Shown here in pieces: positions 14,510 through 21,792 of a stretch of DNA of 47,300 nucleotides; position 1 is the first letter of the stretch; each line of letters begins with the position of its first letter. This DNA is from JAGORM01 sp050255815 (lineage in GTDB: Bacteria > Patescibacteriota > Microgenomatia > Levybacterales > GWA1-39-11). The stretch spans positions 1 to 47,300 of the forward strand of contig JBLMVJ010000049.1 of the NCBI GenBank assembly GCA_050255815.1. Reading direction: 5' to 3'. A program made the translations under genes and the position numbers. Below the pieces are notes generated by a model. That model was given only the letters and a program-made list of their open reading frames with translations, did not search any database and was not told the origin of the DNA.

Positions 14510-16246
14510 CTAGTATTCCATACCGCCCATTCCGGGCATGCCGCCGCCGGGCATTTGAGGAGTCTTATCTTTTTCCGGAAGATCTGTTACCAAAACTTCA
14601 GTCGTTAATATCATTCCAGCTACACTTACTGCATTTTGTAGTGCAAGTCTTGTTACTTTCATAGGATCTATAATCCCTGCATCTACCATATTTACGAATT
14701 TCATTGTAGTTACGTCTATACCATATGGGATTTGGAATTTATTTTCTTTCTTAGACTTCTTTTCTTCTGATCCATTCTCTTCGAGAATTAATTGTGGATG
14801 CTTAATTTTAGACATAATATCCTCCACCTGAGGTCTGTTGTGAAGAGCATTTATAAGTATCCCCCTAAGCGGAGCCGAGAGTGCATTGTATAATATCTGT
14901 TCTCCCAGATTTTCATGTCTAGTCCTCTCAAAAAATTCGTTAGCTGAAGTCTGAATAGAGAGTGTATTTCTTGCAAGCTCTTCTCTTGCTTGAAACAAGG
15001 CTATTCCTCCTCCTGGAACTACGCCTTCTTCTATTGCTGCTTTTGTTGCGGCAACCGCGTCTATCACGCGCTCCTTTTTCTCTTTCATTTCTATCTCTGT
15101 TGCAGCTCCTACGTTAATAACTGCTGCTCCACCGGAAAGTTTTGCAAGCCGTTCCTGAAGTTTTTCTTTATCAAATTCTGAAGTGGAACGCTCTAATTCT
15201 GCTTTAATTTGGGTGACCCGGGCGGTAACCTTTGCCTTCACGCCTTTGCCTCCTATAATTTGTGTAGTCTCATTAGTAGAAAGGACTTTTTCTGCACGTC
15301 CGCAGTCTTCTATAGTTACTGAATCAAATTTGCGTCCGGTGTCATCTGAAATAACGGTTCCTCCGGTTAAAACAGCTATATCTTCTAACATAGCCTTTCT
15401 CCGGTCCCCAAATCCAGGGGCTTTCACTGCTAATACGTTCAAAACACCCTTCAGTCTGTTAACGACTAATGCTGCTAAAACTTCCCCCTCTACGTCATCT
15501 GCAATTATGACCAGGTTTTTGGATACTTTTACAAAACCTTCTAAGAACGGCAATAATTCCTGGAGGTTGGAAACTTTTTTATCTGTTATTAATATGTAGG
15601 CGTCATCAATTTCTGCTTCCATGCGGTCACCGTTAGTCACAAAATATGCGGAGGCATATCCTTTATCAAATTCCATGCCTTCTTTGTAGTCTATAGAAAA
15701 TTCAACCCCACGACCTTCTTCTACGGTTACTATGCCGTCTTTTCCTACCTTATTAAGGGCTTCCGCTATTAATTTCCCTATATTTTCATCCTGCGCAGAA
15801 ATGGTGGCAACTCTAAGGACATCTTGTCCACTGACTGGAGTGCTCATGGATTTGATCTTCTCTAATACTTTTTTTGCTCCATTATCTATTTGTTCTTTTA
15901 AGAGCATTGGGTTCATGTTCGAAGAATTAATTATATTGAACCCTTCATTTACAATTTCTCTTGCAATAACGGTTGATGTTGTAGTTCCATCGCCAGCTAC
16001 GTCATTAGTCTTACTTGCTGCCTCTTTTAGCAACTGAACACCCATATTTTTTGCATTGTCCTCTAACTCAATCTCTTTCGCTACTGATACACCGTCGTGT
16101 ACTACATTTGGGGCGCCCCATTTTTTATCTAAAGCAACGTTTCTACCACGAGGTCCTAGGGTTGTGGCGACAGCATCTGCAAGAAGATTTACGCCTTCAA
16201 TCAGAGCTTGTCTCGCATTATTTCCAAATTTAAGATCTTTTGCCAT
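14510..16246 (-). CDS. groEL: Chaperonin GroEL (60 kDa)
   Basis: An ATP-driven folding chamber subunit that works with GroES. The start MAKDLKFG, the nucleotide site blocks TLGPRGRNVALD and DVAGDGTTTSTV, the VVPGGGIAL block and the Gly/Met-rich tail GGGMPGMGGMEY are all present. At 578 residues it is longer than the usual 540-550. The extra length lies late in the equatorial domain, where a charged stretch (EENGSEEKKSKKENK) precedes FQIPYGID. It follows groES by three bases. Confidence 0.97.
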   Translation of the reverse strand: MAKDLKFGNNARQALIEGVNLLADAVATTLGPRGRNVALDKKWGAPNVVHDGVSVAKEIELEDNAKNMGVQLLKEAASKTNDVAGDGTTTSTVIAREIVNEGFNIINSSNMNPMLLKEQIDNGAKKVLEKIKSMSTPVSGQDVLRVATISAQDENIGKLIAEALNKVGKDGIVTVEEGRGVEFSIDYKEGMEFDKGYASAYFVTNGDRMEAEIDDAYILITDKKVSNLQELLPFLEGFVKVSKNLVIIADDVEGEVLAALVVNRLKGVLNVLAVKAPGFGDRRKAMLEDIAVLTGGTVISDDTGRKFDSVTIEDCGRAEKVLSTNETTQIIGGKGVKAKVTARVTQIKAELERSTSEFDKEKLQERLAKLSGGAAVINVGAATEIEMKEKKERVIDAVAATKAAIEEGVVPGGGIALFQAREELARNTLSIQTSANEFFERTRHENLGEQILYNALSAPLRGILINALHNRPQVEDIMSKIKHPQLILEENGSEEKKSKKENKFQIPYGIDVTTMKFVNMVDAGIIDPMKVTRLALQNAVSVAGMILTTEVLVTDLPEKDKTPQMPGGGMPGMGGMEY

Positions 16247-16249
16247 ATT

Positions 16250-16558
16250 TTATTCTACTACCGCTAATATATCTTTCTGGTCTACTATAGTCCATTCTTC
16301 ATAGCCAACCTTAACCTCATTTCCGCCCCATTTTTTATACATCACTTTTTGCCCAACCTTTACTACCATTTTTTCTACATCACCTTTGGGGGTTATATTT
16401 CCGGCGCCTACAGCCATAATAAGGCCAACAGTTGGTTTTTCTTTTGCACTGTCAGGAAGGATAATACCGGAAGAGGTTTTGTTTTCAGCTTCTAGCGGTT
16501 TTATCAAAACGTTTCCAAAAAGCGGTTGAATTTTTGGTGCTAAATCAGTTTTAGACAT
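16250..16558 (-). CDS. groES: Co-chaperonin GroES (10 kDa)
   Basis: Lid of the GroEL chamber, 102 residues. Visible pieces are IQPLFGNVLIKP, the mobile loop ENKTSSGIILPD and the C-terminal DILAVVE. The ATG at 16558 is chosen over one nine codons upstream because the upstream part lies in the leader hairpin. The gene is first in the groES-groEL-14051 operon behind a consensus promoter. No intact CIRCE repeat (TTAGCACTC-N9-GAGTGCTAA) is present. Confidence 0.96.
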   Translation of the reverse strand: MSKTDLAPKIQPLFGNVLIKPLEAENKTSSGIILPDSAKEKPTVGLIMAVGAGNITPKGDVEKMVVKVGQKVMYKKWGGNEVKVGYEEWTIVDQKDILAVVE

Positions 16559-16565
16559 ATAGGTT

Positions 16566-16589
16566 AAAAAAGAGTTGTCAAACAACTCT
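16566..16589 (-). promoter_or_regulatory. 5' leader hairpin with U-run before groES
   Basis: On the minus strand AGAGTTGT, loop TTG and ACAACTCT form a perfect 8-bp stem followed directly by a run of T. The start codon comes only seven bases after the run. The hairpin starts about five bases after the predicted transcription start. It looks like an intrinsic terminator but may instead protect the 5' end. Confidence 0.65.
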
Positions 16590-16600
16590 AGTGATTGCTA

Positions 16601-16629
16601 ATTTTAGAGAAAAGAAGAAAATTTGTCAA
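16601..16629 (-). promoter_or_regulatory. groESL promoter
   Basis: On the minus strand a perfect -35 TTGACA (plus 16624-16629), a 17-base spacer and TAAAAT (plus 16601-16606). This is the strongest housekeeping-type promoter I see in the window. Confidence 0.85.
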
Positions 16630-16708
16630 GAGTGTTTTTCTTTTTTCTTCTTCCACCTATTGCTCTACTGCTCTAGAGCTCTCGCCCTTCTCTTTTTTTG
16701 CTTTTCAG

Positions 16709-16760
16709 TTGACTTTGCACACTAAATTGGATACGCTGATAGAAGGAGATTTATATCTCC
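16709..16760 (+). promoter_or_regulatory. Promoter and 5' hairpin of the cohesin-domain gene
   Basis: TTGACT at 16709-16714, a 17-base spacer and a weak -10 TACGCT at 16732-16737 predict a start near 16744. A perfect 6-bp hairpin GGAGAT-TTAT-ATCTCC begins at 16745, so the transcript would start with it. The hairpin buries a GGAG that could otherwise act as a ribosome site. About 27 bases of single-stranded leader follow. Confidence 0.55.
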
Positions 16761-16787
16761 AATATTAGCTTTGGTCAAAGGGATAGT

Positions 16788-17873
16788 ATGAATATATTAA
16801 AAAATAAGTATTTCATCATAGGAAATATTCTTCTCCTGCTGGCCGTCATTCCCATCACGCTCTATGTAGTAAAACGGCAAACAGACATGAAGTCCAAGGC
16901 CGCACCTAACACCGTTATTTCTTTTAACCCTAACTCCGCTTCCACCACCATAGGCCAGAATGTCTCCCTGGATGTTATGGCTGACCCCGGGCAGAATTTG
17001 GTGTCCATAGTAGAAATGACTATAAAAGTTGACCCTAATATTTTCCAGATTGTCTCCCTGGACCGGAATTCTGCTGCTTTCCCGGGTCGTTTAAAAGGGC
17101 CTACTATAAACAATGACGGAACTGTTAACCTTTCTGTCACCACCACAAATGATGTAACCAAAGCCCTTCAGGCAAAAACAAAAGTGGCTACTCTGGTACT
17201 CAAAGCGAAAGCTGCAACAAATGGTGCCTCACAAATCAGGTTTTCTGCCGCTCCTGCTACCCAGGCATTTTCAATAGCAGGTGCTGACGGTGCCACGGAA
17301 AACGTATTAAGTGATATGGGAACCGCCTCTGTTACGGTAGCCGGAGCAGCCCAGGTTTCCCAAAGTTCAAAACCTACCTGCACTTCACTCACTATAGACA
17401 AAGCTAATTCCGGTATTGCCCCATATAACCTTACTTTTACCGGGGTTGGGACCGCATCAGCAGGGACTACTATCAGCAAAACTACCTTTAACTTTGGAGA
17501 CGCCACTGTCTTAGACGCCAGCAATTCGGCAGCTATAGGAGGAAATGGCGTAAGCGCGCAAATGCAGCATACTTACCCCAACCCCGGTTCATTTACTGCC
17601 ACCTTTACCCTCACTGATAATAATGGTTCTGTCAGCGATATAGGCCCATGCACCCAAAACATTACTGTGGCTTCAAATGTAGTAGTAGCTACAGATACTC
17701 CTACGCTAGCACCCAGCCCAACTCCTACGGAAATTGTTATGGCTCCTACCGCAACTTCCACCCCAAGCGCTACCCCAACCCTTCCTATCACCGGAACGCT
17801 GGAAACCACCATCACTATTCTGGGGATTGCCGGGGCAACCATAGGCATTGGATTATTCTTATTTATATTGTAA
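16788..17873 (+). CDS. Surface protein with cohesin-like and PKD domains and LPITG anchor
   Basis: A 361-residue secreted or membrane-held protein. In order: an N-terminal membrane segment (about 7-26), a cohesin-like beta domain (about 40-170, starting ISFNPNSASTTIGQ), a PKD-type domain (about 200-295, with FNFGD and HTYPNPGSFTATFTLTD), a Thr/Pro stalk, LPITG and a final hydrophobic helix with no basic tail. LPITG fits the sortase LPXTG pattern, but the missing positive tail is unusual. The last nine codons are repeated in recoded form just downstream. Confidence 0.82.
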   Translation: MNILKNKYFIIGNILLLLAVIPITLYVVKRQTDMKSKAAPNTVISFNPNSASTTIGQNVSLDVMADPGQNLVSIVEMTIKVDPNIFQIVSLDRNSAAFPGRLKGPTINNDGTVNLSVTTTNDVTKALQAKTKVATLVLKAKAATNGASQIRFSAAPATQAFSIAGADGATENVLSDMGTASVTVAGAAQVSQSSKPTCTSLTIDKANSGIAPYNLTFTGVGTASAGTTISKTTFNFGDATVLDASNSAAIGGNGVSAQMQHTYPNPGSFTATFTLTDNNGSVSDIGPCTQNITVASNVVVATDTPTLAPSPTPTEIVMAPTATSTPSATPTLPITGTLETTITILGIAGATIGIGLFLFIL

Positions 17874-17904
17874 TTTGTACCAATGCTTGCGGACCTTGTC
17901 CTTT
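17874..17904 (+). mobile_element. Minimal gene-end element after the cohesin gene
   Basis: A 31-base insert between the two tail copies. CCAATGC at 17880-17886 is the reverse complement of GCATTGG at the beginning of the first tail copy (17845-17851). TTGCGG follows immediately at 17887-17892 and GTCCT lies at 17898-17902, two bases before the second copy. GGAC-CTT-GTCC makes a small hairpin inside. It shares this order with the lepA and GT2 elements and is the shortest of the three. Confidence 0.6.
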
Positions 17905-17934
17905 GGTATTGGATTATCCCTCTTTATTCTCTAA
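17905..17934 (+). pseudogene. Displaced second copy of the cohesin gene 3' end
   Basis: Reads GIGLSLFIL plus stop, while the gene ends GIGLFLFIL plus stop (17844-17873). Twenty-three of 30 bases match. Six of the seven differences are synonymous; one changes Phe to Ser. No start codon or upstream frame belongs to it. Confidence 0.7.
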
Positions 17935-17973
17935 TTATTAAAGGATTCTTATTTAAAATAATTAAAATACCTT

Positions 17974-18420
17974 ATGGCGAATATTATCCGTTTATCTAAA
18001 GATAAGTTTCTGGAAACCTTTAAATTTGCACCCCGGCCTGCTGTATCTCTCATTATTAAAAATCCATCCGGGGAATTTTTGCTTGCAAAACGTTCTTACC
18101 AACCGTTAAAAGGATTGTGGTATCTCCCGGGCAGCTTTATTTATAAAAATGAACATTTATTTGATTGCGCAGTACGGGTTGGCAAAAGGGAGTTAGGAAT
18201 TGACATAGCTTTTGAACAATTTTCACCAAAGGGTTTTTTTGAAAATATTTATTCTGATTCCAGGGGCCATGTGATAGAGCTTATTTATGAAGCGATTCTT
18301 ACAACAGAACAAATAGCCCAAATGAAACCGGTAGAAGAAATAAAAATGTTAAAAGAGATTCCTAAAGAGGAAATGTATTCAGGGCATGATAAAATACTGA
18401 AACATCTGGGGTATAAATAA
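17974..18420 (+). CDS. NUDIX hydrolase, GDP-mannose hydrolase-like
   Basis: A 148-residue NUDIX-fold protein. The N-terminal FKFAPRPAVSLII, the LLAKRSYQPLKGLWYLPG strand and the degenerate box GSFIYKNEHLFDCAVRVGKRELGI resemble the GDP-mannose mannosyl hydrolase branch, which lacks the full REUXEE. One box glycine is Ser here. The likely substrate is a nucleotide-sugar, which would fit the envelope-sugar genes in the window, but this is inference. A TAAAAT box ends five bases before the ATG. The next gene starts four bases after the stop. Confidence 0.8.
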   Translation: MANIIRLSKDKFLETFKFAPRPAVSLIIKNPSGEFLLAKRSYQPLKGLWYLPGSFIYKNEHLFDCAVRVGKRELGIDIAFEQFSPKGFFENIYSDSRGHVIELIYEAILTTEQIAQMKPVEEIKMLKEIPKEEMYSGHDKILKHLGYK

Positions 18421-18424
18421 AAAA

Positions 18425-18694
18425 ATGGCCAATCTACAAGAGCTAGAACAAAAGATTGAGAAAATTGAAAAAAGAAACAAATCTGTAGAGGCAGATAAAG
18501 CGTGGGAAACGAGTATTACAAGAAAAATTCTTATAGCAGTTTTTACCTATATTGCAATTGCCCTGTATCTTGGGTTTATTGTAGGAATAAATCCATGGGT
18601 TAACGCAATAGTCCCATCAGTAGGTTTTTTACTATCTACCCTGACCCTTCCCTTCTTCAAAAAACTTTGGGTAGAAAAAATCTATAAGAGATAG
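18425..18694 (+). CDS. Small hypothetical protein, coiled coil plus two membrane helices
   Basis: An 89-residue protein. Residues 1-30 are a charged heptad-like coil (LQELEQKIEKIEKRNKSVE). Two hydrophobic helices follow, about 34-52 and 58-77, and a basic end (WVEKIYKR). I do not recognise the family. Its tight spacing after the NUDIX gene suggests one transcript. Confidence 0.65.
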   Translation: MANLQELEQKIEKIEKRNKSVEADKAWETSITRKILIAVFTYIAIALYLGFIVGINPWVNAIVPSVGFLLSTLTLPFFKKLWVEKIYKR

Positions 18695-18700
18695 CCTTCA

Positions 18701-18730
18701 GTGTCAAATAAACCTCTGATACTGTATAAT
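18701..18730 (+). promoter_or_regulatory. lepA promoter, leaderless geometry
   Basis: GTGTCA at 18701-18706 and a consensus TATAAT at 18725-18730 are 18 bases apart. The box ends six bases before the ATG at 18737, which decides the start over a GTG at 18701. Confidence 0.6.
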
Positions 18731-18736
18731 TCCTCT

Positions 18737-20500
18737 ATGATCCAGAACAATATCAGAAATTTCGCGATAATTGCCCATGTAGACCACGGAAAATCAACTC
18801 TTGCCGACCGCTTGCTGGTTATGACCGGAACTATCCGCAAGGAAGAAATTGGCGAACAGTTTCTCGATAGTAATCCCATATCTCGGGAACGGGGTATTAC
18901 CATAAAACTAGCTCCTGTCCGCATGGACTATACCCTAAACGCTATACCCTACACGCTGAATTTAATTGATACGCCTGGCCACGTAGATTTTTCTTATGAA
19001 GTGGTCAGAACGTTGTATGCATGTGAAGGCGCAGTCCTACTGGTTGACGCAACTAAAGGAATCCAGGCCCAAACGGTTGCTAATTTAAACTATGCCAGAA
19101 AAATTGGGTTAAAAATTGTTCCCGCAATAAATAAAATAGACCTTCCTATGGCCAGGGTTGATGAAGTTGAAAAACATATGGTTGAATCCCTGGGTTTTGA
19201 AAAATCAGAGATTCTGTATATTTCTGCAAAAACCGGGGAGGGCGTGGAGGATATCCTTTCTGCAATTATTGACCGTGTTCCTGCCCCGGCAGGAGATGTG
19301 GAAAAACCTACCCAAGCTTATATTTTTGATTCTGTCTATGATGAACACCGTGGTATTGTCATTTATGTACGCCTAGAAAACGGGAAAATTGAAAAAGGTG
19401 ATGAGATAGTGTTCCTTTCAGACAACTCAAAAGCCCTGGTTATGGATGTAGGTTTTATGAAGCCCACCTTTAACTCCAGCGACCAAATTGTAAACGGAGA
19501 GGTGGGATATGTTATTACGAACGTTAAAGACATAACCCAGGCAAAAGTTGGGGACACTATGACCACCGTAAAGAATCCCGGTGAAGCGTTACCCGGCTTT
19601 TTACCCATGAAACCATTTGTGTATTTATCAATTTATCCCAGCTCTAACAGTGAATTCCAACAACTAAGAAAATCCATTTATAAATTAAAGTTAAATGACG
19701 CTGCGTTAACCATAGCACCTGAGCACTCAACTATTTTTGGTCCTGGATTCCGCTGCGGATTTTTAGGATTACTGCATTCCCAGATTGTCATAGAACGTTT
19801 GGAACGGGAAGAAGGCATAGAAGTTTTTACGGCACCTCCAACTATAGAATATAAAGTTGACGGAAAAAGCATTACTTCCCCAAAAGACTTTAATAACGGA
19901 GCAGAAGAAATGCTGGAGCCGTTCATTGATGGGGAAATTTATGTACCGGCAGATTCCGTAGGGAATATTTTGGAAATTGTAAACGCACGGCGTGGACGCC
20001 AGACAAATGCAGAATACTTTGAAAATTTAGTAAAACTTTCTTTTGATATGCCTCTAGCATCAGTAGTGTATGATTTTTATGACAAGATAAAAAGTGCCTC
20101 CAGCGGGTTTGCATCATTTGATTATGAGATTAAAGAGTTCAGGCCATCTAAATTAGTCCGGGTAGATATTTATGTAAATGAACAGGTAATTCCGGAGCTG
20201 TCATTTATAGTACATGAATCAGAAGTAGATTCCTTTTCCAGAAGGATTGTAGAAGTGCTCCGGGAGGAAATTCCAAAACATAATTTTGTCATTGCGGTCC
20301 GCGCACAGGTAGGAGGGAAAATTATTGCGTCTGAAAAAATTTCAGCACTGAGAAAAGATGTAACTGCAAAGCTGTATGGAGGAGATAGGACCCGTAAGGA
20401 TAAGCTTTTGGAAGCGCAAAAGAAGGGTAAGGCTAAGATGAAGACTATCGGTAGAGTAAGTATTCCAAAAGAAGCCTTCCTCTCAGTGTTGAAAGTTTAG
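18737..20500 (+). CDS. lepA: Elongation factor 4 (LepA)
   Basis: A ribosome-bound translational GTPase of 587 residues, normal length. It has the GTP-binding blocks AHVDHGKST, RERGITIK, DTPGH and NKIDL, the LepA-specific C-terminal region and the end KTIGRVSIPKEAFLSVLKV. Between the G2 and G3 blocks, YTLNAIPYTLN is encoded by two tandem copies of a 14-base unit (18929-18956). The last 32 codons use AAG, GGT, GCT and ATC where the rest of the gene prefers AAA, GGA, GCA and ATT. The same 32 residues are encoded again downstream with host-like codons. Confidence 0.97.
   Translation: MIQNNIRNFAIIAHVDHGKSTLADRLLVMTGTIRKEEIGEQFLDSNPISRERGITIKLAPVRMDYTLNAIPYTLNLIDTPGHVDFSYEVVRTLYACEGAVLLVDATKGIQAQTVANLNYARKIGLKIVPAINKIDLPMARVDEVEKHMVESLGFEKSEILYISAKTGEGVEDILSAIIDRVPAPAGDVEKPTQAYIFDSVYDEHRGIVIYVRLENGKIEKGDEIVFLSDNSKALVMDVGFMKPTFNSSDQIVNGEVGYVITNVKDITQAKVGDTMTTVKNPGEALPGFLPMKPFVYLSIYPSSNSEFQQLRKSIYKLKLNDAALTIAPEHSTIFGPGFRCGFLGLLHSQIVIERLEREEGIEVFTAPPTIEYKVDGKSITSPKDFNNGAEEMLEPFIDGEIYVPADSVGNILEIVNARRGRQTNAEYFENLVKLSFDMPLASVVYDFYDKIKSASSGFASFDYEIKEFRPSKLVRVDIYVNEQVIPELSFIVHESEVDSFSRRIVEVLREEIPKHNFVIAVRAQVGGKIIASEKISALRKDVTAKLYGGDRTRKDKLLEAQKKGKAKMKTIGRVSIPKEAFLSVLKV
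18929..18956 (+). repeat. Tandem 14-bp repeat inside lepA
   Basis: TATACCCTAAACGC is followed directly by TATACCCTACACGC, 13 of 14 bases identical. Fourteen is not a multiple of three, so the two units are read in different frames (YTLNA, then IPYTL). Similar TATACCCT / ACCCTAAAC words occur in the gap at 20660-20690. Confidence 0.7.
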
Positions 20501-20546
20501 CTCCAAAAGCTTGCGGTCCTCACTCGCTTCACTCGCTCCGGTCCTA
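20501..20546 (+). mobile_element. Gene-end element between the two lepA tails
   Basis: A 46-base insert. TCCAAAAGCTT at 20502-20512 is the exact reverse complement of AAGCTTTTGGA at 20402-20412, the first bases of the recoded tail. TTGCGG (20511-20516) overlaps its end. The core holds two CACTCGCT words and two GGTCCT words, and the insert ends with GTCCT (20541-20545) one base before the second tail copy. AGGACC at 20387-20392 can also pair with GGTCCT. No coding capacity. Confidence 0.65.
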
Positions 20547-20645
20547 AAACTTCTTGAAGCTCAGAAAAAAGGAAAAGCAAAAATGAAAACAATTGGAAGA
20601 GTAAGTATCCCTAAGGAAGCATTCCTGTCAGTACTAAAGGTGTAA
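20547..20645 (+). pseudogene. Displaced, recoded second copy of the lepA 3' end
   Basis: Ninety-nine bases encoding 32 residues identical to the LepA C-terminus (from KLLEAQKKG to SVLKV) plus stop. Compared with the gene's own end (20402-20500), 24 of 33 codons differ, 26 of 99 bases in all, and every difference is synonymous or a stop swap. The copy has no start codon. It can only have kept its protein sequence by being the working end of lepA until recently, or by still being used. Confidence 0.85.
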
Positions 20646-20691
20646 TATAAATTCCGAGGTAAACTATACCCTTTACCCTAAACCCTGCGCC
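20646..20691. repeat. ACCCT-rich gap between lepA tail copy and purM
   Basis: Short convergent gap holding TATACCCTTTACCCTAAACC and further CCCT words, resembling the 14-bp unit inside lepA. I see no hairpin terminator here. Confidence 0.4.
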
Positions 20692-21792
20692 CTACCTGAG
20701 ATCTAACCTGGAGCCGTCAAAGGTAATGTTCTTTGGTTGTATCACTACTTGCCGCGGTCCTTTTTTTATATACCCCGCATCAATACCCTTAAACTTATTC
20801 TTTTTAATGACTTCAAGCGTTTTTTTCACATCTTTTGCAGGAACAAAAATGGCATAGTCCTGTCCCATATTATACGTCCCATACATTTCCTCATCAGTTA
20901 AATTTGCCTGTTTTTGGATAAAGCTAAATACTTCCTGGGGTGGAAAAATCTTATCTATTACATACGTAAAATTTCCTTTACCTCTCATAATCTTCCGCAA
21001 GCCATGTCCCGTTATGTTTACTATATAGTGGATATCAATATTTTTATCTAAAAGATCAGAGATAAGCTTTGCGTAAATATTTGCCTTAGTTAACAACAAT
21101 TCACCAAACGTTTTATCATGTACTTTTGTTTGATACCCTTTTGGAAGTTTTTCTGCAATAGCCCTTGCAAGAGACAAACCGTTCACATTTATCCCGGTAC
21201 TTTTTATAAGAATTATCCTGTCTTTATCTGCTATCTTCTTGTCAGTAATCAGTTGTTTTTTGTTTTTAATAAATCCTACTGCGGAACCCCCTAAGTCTAT
21301 TGTTTGATTATTAATAATTCCTTTATAGGTTGGTGTTTCTCCCCCTCCCCATGATGCACCTGCAATATTAGCTGCTTTTTTCCAACCTTTCACCAAGTCC
21401 TTCATCCTTTCTGCATCCTCAAGCCAACTACTATCTCCTACTGCCCAATATGCATGAAGAGTAAGGGGACGTGCTCCAACGGTAATAAGGTCATTAATAA
21501 TGGCGCTTACCGTATCATGTGCTATATAGTCATAGAATGTTTTTCCTTTTTTCCTCATAGCATCCGCTACAAGATTCTTTGTACCCAATCCTTCAATGAC
21601 TGTTGCCATCAGTATATCTCCCTGTTTCCATACATATGCAGACTCTCCCCTAGTATCCTTAATCTCCGCAAAGCCCTTTTCTTTCAAATTTTCACCGGTT
21701 TCAAGCGCTGCTTTCTGGGCGAATTTTTTTACGGGATCTAAAGCCTCATAATTTACCCCTGAGGATGTATAGGTAATTTTTTTATTTTTCAT
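20692..21792 (-). CDS. purM: Phosphoribosylformylglycinamidine cyclo-ligase
   Basis: Closes the imidazole ring to make AIR in purine synthesis. A 366-residue member of the PurM/PurL ATP-grasp-unrelated superfamily. Visible pieces are GLGTKNLVADAM, the DTVSAIINDLITVGARPL block, GGGETPTY, NVNGLSLAR and the ITGHGL turn. It is the last gene of the purine operon and its ATG overlaps the stop of the HAD gene (TAATG). Confidence 0.93.
   Translation of the reverse strand: MKNKKITYTSSGVNYEALDPVKKFAQKAALETGENLKEKGFAEIKDTRGESAYVWKQGDILMATVIEGLGTKNLVADAMRKKGKTFYDYIAHDTVSAIINDLITVGARPLTLHAYWAVGDSSWLEDAERMKDLVKGWKKAANIAGASWGGGETPTYKGIINNQTIDLGGSAVGFIKNKKQLITDKKIADKDRIILIKSTGINVNGLSLARAIAEKLPKGYQTKVHDKTFGELLLTKANIYAKLISDLLDKNIDIHYIVNITGHGLRKIMRGKGNFTYVIDKIFPPQEVFSFIQKQANLTDEEMYGTYNMGQDYAIFVPAKDVKKTLEVIKKNKFKGIDAGYIKKGPRQVVIQPKNITFDGSRLDLR

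Noticed and set aside
16559..16630. CIRCE operator upstream of groES
   Set aside because: A TTAGCAATC half-site is visible, but the partner GAGTGCTAA at nine bases is missing.
18701..18736. GTG at 18701 as the lepA start
   Set aside because: It adds 12 atypical residues and lies in the promoter; LepA proteins start near NIRNFAIIAH.
20501..20546. Group I or group II intron at the lepA end
   Set aside because: The insert is only 46 bases and has no catalytic core motifs. Splicing to the downstream copy would give the same protein, so it cannot be excluded functionally, but a self-splicing intron is not supported.
20402..20645. Diversity-generating retroelement template/variable repeat pair
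   Set aside because: DGR variation is adenine-directed and changes amino acids. Here changes affect all bases and none alters the protein, and no reverse transcriptase is nearby.
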